A stretch of 64,000 nt of DNA, from NCBI GenBank assembly GCA_963704155.1, contig CAVPHF010000039.1:161535-225534 (forward strand). Direction: 5' to 3'. The DNA comes from Thiohalocapsa sp963704155 (GTDB lineage Bacteria; Pseudomonadota; Gammaproteobacteria; Chromatiales; Chromatiaceae). The translations under genes were made by a program, and so were the position numbers. The notes below the pieces were generated by a model. It ran no database searches, had not been told where the DNA came from, and saw nothing but the letters and a program-made list of their open reading frames with translations. Shown piece after piece: positions 57,776-64,000 of this stretch; within the stretch, counting starts at the first letter, position 1, and every line of letters starts with the position of its first letter.

Positions 57776-58921
57776 ATGTCGTCCCCGACCACCTTCCTCT
57801 CACCTGAAACAGGGCCCAGACGCCGCATCGTCGTCGTTGGGCCAGTATTGCCGTTTCGCGGCGGCATCGCTCAGCACACCACCCTGCTTGCCCGAGCGCT
57901 TGTAAAGGCACACGCCTGTCAGGTTCTGTCGTTCAAGCGGCTGTATCCCAGAAGCATCTTTCCTGGAGAGAGCGATCGAGACCCCGACTACGACGGTTAC
58001 GTCGAGCCGAACACCGAATACCTGCTGGACTCGATGAATCCGATCACCTGGCGACGAGCCGCCAACAGGATTCGGCAACTAGACCCGGATTTCGTTTTGA
58101 TACCCTGGTGGACCTTCTTTCTGTCCCCGTTGTTCGCCTACCTCGCGCGAGCATGCCGGAACAACAACATCGACGTCGTCTTCTTCTGCCACAACGTGCT
58201 CGACCACGAACAAGCGAGATGGAAACAGTTGCTGACGCGACTGGTGCTCAGCCACGGAAGTCGCTTCATCGTGCATACCCGCAGCGGAGGAGCGCCGCCT
58301 AAAGGAGCTAGTCGCCTCGGCCAGGGTGGCGGTTCATGCCCATCCGATCTACGACCAGTTCCCGCGGCCAAGAGGCCAACTCAGGCGCCGCGCCGAACTG
58401 GAATTGCTCTTCTATGGATTTGTCCGGCCGTACAAAGGGCTCGAATTGTTGATCCAAGCCATGTCCCTGTTAAAGGACAAGGACCTCTTCTTGACGGTCG
58501 CCGGAGAGTTCTGGCAAGGCGAGGCGCAAACCAGGGCACGTCGTCTGCGAGGCTTGGCCTTGATGCTCGAATCGAAATCCGCTCGCGTTATCACTCCGAC
58601 GATGAAACCGCCGAATTATTCGACAGGAGCGATGCCGTGGTGCTTCCTTATCTCAACGCAACGGGCAGCGGAGTCGTACCAATCGCGTATCATTACGGCC
58701 GACCGGTGCTTCTCACCCGTGTCGGAGGACTGCCCGACGTCGTGTTCGACCGTCAAACGGGCTGGATCGTTCCACCCCGTGACGCGCGTGCCTTGGCGAA
58801 TGCCATCCGGGGGATGAACATGAAAACCTGCAAGTCGATGCGAAAAGCGATCGATGAATTCAAAGCGACCCTTACCTGGGAGAGCCTCGCGTCGACGGTA
58901 GCCTGCCAGCCGGGACGGTAG
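57776..58921 (+). pseudogene. group 1 glycosyltransferase with two compensating frameshifts
   Basis: The frame from ATG 57776 encodes a GT4-type glycosyltransferase N-terminus (RIVVVGPVLPFRGGIAQHT). It becomes out of frame at about 58286, where an extra G follows AGC. The correct phase, with AELELLFYGFVRPYKGLELL, is then read from about 58290 to 58557. A missing base near 58556 returns the coding to the first frame (RIEIRSRYHSDDETAELF, VLPYLNATGSGVVP). With two single-base corrections, a normal glycosyltransferase of about 380 residues results. It could be a base-calling artefact or a real pseudogene in the polysaccharide locus. Confidence 0.85.
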
Positions 58922-58932
58922 CCAGACTTTTT

Positions 58933-60297
58933 ATGCGCCCAGCGAGTAAGCCAATCGACCCCGCCTCCCTGAAAACGACCGCCGCGAGCGCTGACATGCC
59001 CGCAGGCACCGAACCCACGATGCGTTTCCTGCTGACCGGAACATACAACTCCGGCAACAAGGGCGATGCCGCGATGGAGCTGAGCGCCGTTCAAGCCATC
59101 CAAAACGCCTACCCTGGTTCTCAGGTGACGATCCTATCGCCCTTCCCGGAGATGGATCGGCCCTTTTACGCGCCGATCCCAGTCGAGTACTGCAATCGAC
59201 GGCGCCTGATCCTCGCGACTCTCGATCTCGCCCGCGGCGTCCTCTGGCGTGTTGCCGGCAAAGAGTGGCTGCTGAGCGCTGGGCTCAAACGGACACGCGA
59301 CGCAGACTTGGTCATCGACCTATCGGGCGACATGTTGACCGACGATTACGGCCCCCATGTCGCCTACTCGCACTATATTCCCCTTCTCCGCGCCATTATC
59401 GTCGGCAAGCCTTTGTTTATCTGCGCTCAATCGATAGGTCCCTTCACACTGACGCGACTACTGGCCCGCTTCATTCTTCAACGCGCAGCCGCGATCACGG
59501 CGCGTGATCACCTCAGCCTAGATTATTTGCAAGCCATCGGCTTAGGCTTGGCGAATGACCGTATCGAACAAACCGCGGACCTCGCATTCCTCCTCGCTCC
59601 CGCCGAGGGTTCACGCGCGGCTGCCATTCTCGAGCAAGAAGGAATCGCGCTGGATGGCCGACCACTGTTGGGCATCTCGCTTAGCCAGCTCATCGAAGAC
59701 CAATTCAAGAAACACAATCCAGCCGCGCGGAACCAGGATTTCATCGGTCTTTTGAAAGCAGCTTTGCAACAGGTGGCGCAAACGCGGGACATCCAAATTC
59801 TGCTGATAGCCCACGTAACCGGACCAAGTGACCACAAGAACGACCGACTTATCGCAAATCGGATGCACGACGCAATCGGAAGCAATATCACCGCTTTTGT
59901 TCTACAAGGTGACTATCGACCCGAGGAGCTGAAGGCCATCATCGCGAAGTGTACGGTCTTTTGCGGATCGCGAATGCACGCGAACATGGGCGCGCTTTCG
60001 ATGCATGTGCCGACTGTCGCGATTTCCTACAGCCATAAGGCGCCGGGAATCATGCAGAGCTGTGGCGTTGGTGAATTCATTGACGCCATCGCATCGCTGA
60101 CTGCTGAATCTTTGGCGCTGATGATCGAGCAAGCGTTTGCCGAGCACTCCGGGATAACGGCACGCCTCCATGACGAGATTCCCAAAGTGCGCGCCATGGC
60201 CAAGAGGAACATCGACAAGCTGGCCGAACTTGCACTGCCGCTGGCACCGCCGCTAACGGCGCAACACGCGGCAGGGCCTTCTCAGCCTAAGGCGTAG
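58933..60297 (+). CDS. polysaccharide pyruvyl transferase family protein
   Basis: This 454-residue protein contains FLLTGTYNSGNKGDAAMEL near 33 and CAQSIGPFTL near 158. The former is the N-terminal motif of the CsaB/WcaK pyruvyl transferase family, and the latter (QSIGP) is also typical. Near the C-terminus CGSRMHANMGALS carries the conserved H. It would add pyruvate ketal to a surface-polysaccharide sugar, probably from phosphoenolpyruvate. The start could be ATG 59020 (MRFLLTGTYNSG); the first 29 residues are not conserved. It is convergent with the flippase gene, and the two ends overlap by 16 bases. Confidence 0.88.
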   Translation: MRPASKPIDPASLKTTAASADMPAGTEPTMRFLLTGTYNSGNKGDAAMELSAVQAIQNAYPGSQVTILSPFPEMDRPFYAPIPVEYCNRRRLILATLDLARGVLWRVAGKEWLLSAGLKRTRDADLVIDLSGDMLTDDYGPHVAYSHYIPLLRAIIVGKPLFICAQSIGPFTLTRLLARFILQRAAAITARDHLSLDYLQAIGLGLANDRIEQTADLAFLLAPAEGSRAAAILEQEGIALDGRPLLGISLSQLIEDQFKKHNPAARNQDFIGLLKAALQQVAQTRDIQILLIAHVTGPSDHKNDRLIANRMHDAIGSNITAFVLQGDYRPEELKAIIAKCTVFCGSRMHANMGALSMHVPTVAISYSHKAPGIMQSCGVGEFIDAIASLTAESLALMIEQAFAEHSGITARLHDEIPKVRAMAKRNIDKLAELALPLAPPLTAQHAAGPSQPKA

Positions 60298-61586
60298 ACG
60301 GCCAGATTAATGCCGGCAGCCAGGCCGCCGTAGGTCAAGGCCGCGCCCAGTTGATGCAGTGCGGCTGCCGCAAGTAACCAGCGAAGCGTTATCCCGGAAG
60401 CCATAACGATCAGCGCTTCAGGGAGCCCCGGCGATTCGGACAATATCACCCATGTCACGAGCATGAACAACACGGAAAAGGCGCCAATTCGAAATGCACG
60501 CCAATAGCCACCCTGAGCGATCAGGACCTGCTGCTGAATGAGTCCGGTCGACAGCAAGGTCAAGATCAAGACCGTCGGCGCCAAATAGGCGGCGGCGGCG
60601 TGGAAGGCGTTGCCGAAGAGAAACGTCAGCAATAGCGGGCCTAGGTACGCCGTTACGACTGCGAAAAACCCACCAGCAAGCAAGATCAATTTTTGAGCCT
60701 GATACGCAAATGAGCTGTCTTTGCCATCGCCGCGGATAGATGCACGCGTGAGTGCGGGCAGGAGGCTTTGACTGGCGGACTGGGGCAATATGGCGAGGGT
60801 GACCGCTAATTGGACCAAGAGCGCGAACACACCGAGCTCCTCGCCGCCGGCATGGCGATAGAGAATCAGCGGCCCCTGCGCGAGCCACCCGGAGGTCAAG
60901 GCCACTCCGAAGATGGGCATGCTCATCAGCGCAATTTCAATGATGCCGCGCCACTTCCAGTCCGGGCGGGGGACGATCAGTTGCCTCGACGCCGTTACAC
61001 CAAGCCACGCGCCCTGCAGCATCCATGACAATGCATGAATGAACGCGAGCGTGAGGATACCGCCGCCGAATGCCAAGGCGAGACAGGCGGCGAGGAGCTC
61101 CAAGGGGCGGGCGAGCAGCGCCGCCTTCAAGGTAGCGGAACCTTTCTCATGATTGACCAGAAGGGCCTCGAACCAGGTCGCGCCAGCACGTCCAAACAAC
61201 GCCAGACAGAAGACCAGCATCACGGAGACCAGGTACCCGTCGGACTCGACGAGCAACGACAACCCTGCACAACCGGCCATGGAAACACCAAGGGCTACCC
61301 AGCGAAACGCGGCCGCGAGCGCGATACGCCTCTCCGACTGGTCTGCCGCTAGACCGAAGGAATGCTGCACGAAGACCGGCAAGCCGAACAGCGCGATCGG
61401 CCAGAACGCGAGATACCACGACTGCGCATACGCAAGTAACCCATATAGCTCCGGACCCAGCATTCGGGCGACAACCACGAGATACACGAAACGCGACAGG
61501 ACATTAACCACGCGGGACCCGGAGAAACCGATCACGTTATTCAGCATGCTCGCTCTGCGAGCAGTCATCTTCTTGAACGGCAGCAT
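60282..61586 (-). CDS. oligosaccharide flippase (Wzx/MVF-type)
   Basis: This 434-residue protein is almost all membrane helices (about 12). The N-terminus NVIGFSGSRVVNVLSRFVYL is typical of Wzx-like flippases. It would move undecaprenyl-linked oligosaccharide repeats across the inner membrane. An alternative start is ATG 61547. It is divergent from the sulfotransferase gene; the 151-base gap holds no gene. Confidence 0.9.
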   Translation of the reverse strand: MLPFKKMTARRASMLNNVIGFSGSRVVNVLSRFVYLVVVARMLGPELYGLLAYAQSWYLAFWPIALFGLPVFVQHSFGLAADQSERRIALAAAFRWVALGVSMAGCAGLSLLVESDGYLVSVMLVFCLALFGRAGATWFEALLVNHEKGSATLKAALLARPLELLAACLALAFGGGILTLAFIHALSWMLQGAWLGVTASRQLIVPRPDWKWRGIIEIALMSMPIFGVALTSGWLAQGPLILYRHAGGEELGVFALLVQLAVTLAILPQSASQSLLPALTRASIRGDGKDSSFAYQAQKLILLAGGFFAVVTAYLGPLLLTFLFGNAFHAAAAYLAPTVLILTLLSTGLIQQQVLIAQGGYWRAFRIGAFSVLFMLVTWVILSESPGLPEALIVMASGITLRWLLAAAALHQLGAALTYGGLAAGINLAVYALG

Positions 61587-61737
61587 GGGATCCTATCCGT
61601 CGTTTTGCGGAAAAGTCAGGCGTAAGGGCGCCAGGTCGCGAAGGCCAAAGATCTACCGTACCGTCAAATCACTCGCCGTTCGAACAGAAGACGCGCGGCG
61701 GTCCAGCGACGGCGAAGAAAAACCACTGAAGACCTTC

Positions 61738-62388
61738 ATGAACCACAGTATCAAACATCCTATATTTGTCGTGGGTCTTGCCCGCAGCGGAACGAAGCTA
61801 CTCAGAAACCTTATTGCAAATCACCCGCAGCTATTTATCCCGCCAGCGGAAACGCACTTCTTCGTCTATTTCATACGTACCGTCGCCATACGAAACGGGC
61901 GTCTTCGGCGAACTCAGATCGATGTTTTTAAGCGCTATTTTTATAACAGCGTATTCTACTACGAAATGCGCTTCAGAGGTTTCGGCGTGAGCGCTAACGA
62001 ACTCGAGAAATGCCTTTCGCTTCCAGATTGGCCATTGATATTCTCCTGCATTATTCGCACCTTCATCCCAGCAAGCGAAAAGGATGCCGTCGCGGCTTGG
62101 GGCGATAAGACGCCGGTATATCTCAACCACATGCTGACACTGAAAAAAGCATTCCCTAGCGCGCGCTTCATCCACATTGTTAGAGATCCAAGAGATCGCG
62201 CACTTTCGGTATCCAATGCGTGGAACGGCGATGTACTATTAGCGGCCGAGCGATGGCGTCAGCAGGTCGCGAATGCGCAGGTTGCAATGAAAGCCTTTCC
62301 AGATGACTACCTGGAGGTAAAGTATGAAGATCTTCTAGATAACCCCCTGCGTCAGGCTAGTTGTCGCCTCCACCTTGTAGGACTGTAA
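61738..62388 (+). CDS. sulfotransferase, C-terminally truncated by an IS element
   Basis: This is 216 codons, of which about the last 10 are not native. The 5'-phosphosulfate loop is in VVGLARSGTKLLRN and the 3'-phosphate loop is in RFIHIVRDPRDRALSVSN. It would use PAPS to sulfate a carbohydrate or other acceptor. The frame runs into the IS3 element at about 62355: YEDLLDNPLRQ is the last family-like text, so perhaps 60-100 residues are missing. The gene is clearly richer in AT than its neighbours, suggesting acquisition from elsewhere. It is probably non-functional. Confidence 0.85.
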   Translation: MNHSIKHPIFVVGLARSGTKLLRNLIANHPQLFIPPAETHFFVYFIRTVAIRNGRLRRTQIDVFKRYFYNSVFYYEMRFRGFGVSANELEKCLSLPDWPLIFSCIIRTFIPASEKDAVAAWGDKTPVYLNHMLTLKKAFPSARFIHIVRDPRDRALSVSNAWNGDVLLAAERWRQQVANAQVAMKAFPDDYLEVKYEDLLDNPLRQASCRLHLVGL

Positions 62389-62417
62389 CCGCAACAGGGG
62401 GCGAAGACGAGAGACCC

Positions 62418-62912
62418 GTGCCGAGATATACCGACGATCGCAAAGAGGCGGTGCTGCGCAAGATGCTACCGCCGCACAACCGCCCGCTGGCCGCGCTGGC
62501 GGCCGCGGAAGGCATCAGCGAAGCGACGCTGTACAAATGGCGCCGTGAGGCGCGTGAGCAGGGCCGGCTGCTGCCCGACGGCGCCAGCGGCCCCGCGGAC
62601 TGGAGCACCGCGGACAAGTTCGCCGCCGTGGTGGAAACCGCGGCGCTGAACGCCGCCGAGCTGAGCGAGTACTGCCGCCAGCGCGGCCTGTACCCGGAGC
62701 AGGTCCAGGCTTGGCGCACGGCCTGCGAGCAGGCCAACGACTGGGCGGCCGAGCGCGCCCGGCGGAGCCAGGCCGAGCAGAGCGCGCTGCGCCGGCAAGT
62801 GCGCGATCTGCAACGCGACCTCAAGCACAAAGAGAAGGCGCTGGCGGAGACCGCCGCGCTGCTGGTGCTGTCAAAAAAAGCCGCGGCGATCTGGGGGGAC
62901 GAGGACGCATGA
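62418..62912 (+). CDS. IS3-family transposase OrfA
   Basis: This 164-residue protein starts at GTG 62418 (PRYTDDRKEAVLRKML). A helix-turn-helix (LAALAAAEGISEATLYKW, about 27-44) is followed by a Leu/Lys/Glu-rich coiled-coil part (QVRDLQRDLKHKEKAL). It ends in the ATGA overlap with orfB, where IS3 elements commonly make a fused OrfAB by frameshifting. An in-frame TTG at 62361 would lie in the IS end. Confidence 0.88.
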   Translation: MPRYTDDRKEAVLRKMLPPHNRPLAALAAAEGISEATLYKWRREAREQGRLLPDGASGPADWSTADKFAAVVETAALNAAELSEYCRQRGLYPEQVQAWRTACEQANDWAAERARRSQAEQSALRRQVRDLQRDLKHKEKALAETAALLVLSKKAAAIWGDEDA

Positions 62913-63970
62913 TCAGCACCCGGGATCGCCGCCAAGCCATCGAGCTGATCGAGGAGGCCGTCGCCGCCGGCGCCCGCAGGGTGCGTGCCTGCGCACTGCT
63001 GGGCCTGAGCGTGCGCACCGTACAGCGCTGGACCCGCGATGGCGGGGTCCTTGAGGACCGCCGCCCCAGTGCCGAGCGACCCACCCCGCCCAACGCGCTC
63101 AGCGAGGCCGAGCGCGGCGAGGTGCTTGCCGTCTGCAACAGCCCCGCGCACGCCAGCCTGCCGCCGAGCCAGATCGTCCCGCGCCTGGCCGACCAGGGCA
63201 TCTACCTGGCCTCGGAGTCCACCTTCTACCGGGTGCTGCGCGCCGCCGACGCCGAGCACCACCGCGGTCGCGCCAAGGCCCCGCGCGCGCCGGCACCGCC
63301 GCCGAGCCACACCGCCGACGGCCCCGGCCAGGTCTGGTGCTGGGACATCACCGTATCTGCCGGCGACCGGTGCGCGGGCTGTTCTTCTACCTCTACCTGA
63401 TCCTCGACCTCTACAGCCGCAAGATCGTCGGCTGGGAGGTGCAGACGCCGAAGAACGCGAGCACGCAGTGCCTTGCTCCGGCGTCCCGCGCTCGGCCGAA
63501 GGCTCCCTCGGCCGAAGCCCCTGGTGCTCCATGCTGACAACGGCAGCCCGCTCAAGGCCACCACGGTGCTGGCCACGCTCGATCACCTCGGTGTCCTCCC
63601 CTCCCACAGCCGCCCGCACGTCAGCGACGACAACGCCTACGCCGAAACGCTGTTCCGCACGCTGAAGTACCGTCCCGCCTATCCGGTCAACGGCTTCGCC
63701 GAGCTGGACGACGCCCGCGAGTGGGTGCTTCAGTTCGTGCGCTGGTACAACACCGAGCACCGCCACAGCCGGCTTCGCTTCGTCACCCCGGAGCAGCGCC
63801 ACACCGGCGCCGATGTGGCCATCCTCGTCCAGCGCCAAGCGCTCTACGCGCAGGCCAAGGCCGAACGCCCCGAACGCTGGAGCGGGGCCGTGCGCGACTG
63901 GCGCCGACCCGGCGCGGTGACGCTCAACCCCGCCGGCGCCGCGGCCCAGCTCCTGGCGAAGGCGGCGTGA
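62909..63970 (+). pseudogene. IS3-family transposase OrfB, frameshifted
   Basis: The frame from ATG 62909 (MISTRDRRQAIELIEEA) has the N-terminal helix-turn-helix and the first catalytic Asp in VWCWDIT. It is then disrupted: two extra G bases near 63353 and 63369 shift it, FFYLYLILDLYSRKIVGWEV appears in another phase, and a further change near 63440-63460 returns it to phase for PLVLHADNGSPLKA. The final segment LFRTLKYRPAYP (with the catalytic Glu just before, in YAETLF), PEQRHTG and ERWSGAVRDW is typical of IS3 integrases. With several single-base repairs it would be a complete OrfB of about 350 residues. Confidence 0.85.
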
Positions 63971-64000
63971 GGACCACCGCGCGCAGCATGGCCGCCGTGT

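Larger units (their letters stand above)
62357..64000 (+). mobile_element. IS3-family insertion sequence, right end beyond window
   Basis: The element begins at about 62355-62363, where the sulfotransferase coding sequence ends. It contains overlapping orfA and orfB (62418-62912 and 62909-63970) typical of IS3. The right inverted repeat is not in the window, so the termini and target duplication cannot be read. DDE residues are seen in orfB. Confidence 0.85.

Noticed and set aside
62357..63838. 493-codon open frame antisense to the IS3 transposase
   Set aside because: Low-complexity Ala/Arg/Gly composition opposite clear transposase coding.

Overview
The window is about 64 kb of high-GC gammaproteobacterial chromosome, apart from an AT-richer patch near the right end. 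Gene content and order fit a Chromatiales-type organism such as a purple sulfur bacterium or relative: rsmB-DUF4390-ntrYX-trkAH, rpsF-rpsR-rplI-dnaB-radA, tesA/ybbA/ybbP, an XrtA/PEP-CTERM regulatory set and an AmmeMemoRadiSam cassette. The taxonomic guess is inference from gene content; no rRNA or tRNA gene was recognised.

Layout. 1-7.6 kb: 3' end of rsmB, a DUF4390 gene, an NtrY/NtrX-like two-component pair with overlapping genes, then potassium uptake (trkA, trkH). 7.7-9.9 kb: a small TPR protein, an orphan sigma-54 activator and a 49-residue membrane protein with its own promoter. 10.0-17.4 kb: a predicted peptide-ligase system made of a leftward operon (circularly permuted ATP-grasp, alpha-E, transglutaminase-like) and a rightward transglutaminase-DUF2126 amidoligase. 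The leftward operon is preceded by a near-consensus sigma-54 promoter, and its transglutaminase has lost the catalytic Cys. 17.4-18.8 kb: citrate synthase. 18.9-29.8 kb: exopolysaccharide/PEP-CTERM genes (prsT, prsR, prsK, an EpsB-like sugar transferase), an 856-bp non-coding divide, then a UDP-HexNAc dehydrogenase and a nucleotide-sugar epimerase.

29.9-50.7 kb is mostly housekeeping: rdgC, amrS/amrB/amrA, a CorC/HlyC-type CBS protein, radA, dnaB, the rpsF-rpsR-rplI operon with a clear promoter, a lipoprotein, an SQR-like flavoprotein, tesA, ybbA, a frameshifted ybbP, a DUF2782-like protein, an orphan amino-acid binding protein, DUF1015 and relA. 50.7-64 kb is a more fluid surface-polysaccharide region: an orphan MNT nucleotidyltransferase, rfbBAC without rfbD, a polyprenol-type GT2, an antitoxin followed by a PIN domain fused in frame to a WbpE-like sugar aminotransferase, a Phd/VapC pair, a frameshifted group 1 glycosyltransferase, a pyruvyltransferase, a flippase, and an AT-rich sulfotransferase cut at its C-terminus by an IS3-family element that runs to the window edge.

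The most unusual items are the PIN-aminotransferase fusion with a linked antitoxin, the Cys-less transglutaminase in an apparently RpoN-controlled ATP-grasp/amidoligase cluster, and an NtrX-like regulator without the GAFTGA loop. Several genes carry single-base indels (ybbP, the glycosyltransferase, the transposase); these could be real decay or base-call errors.
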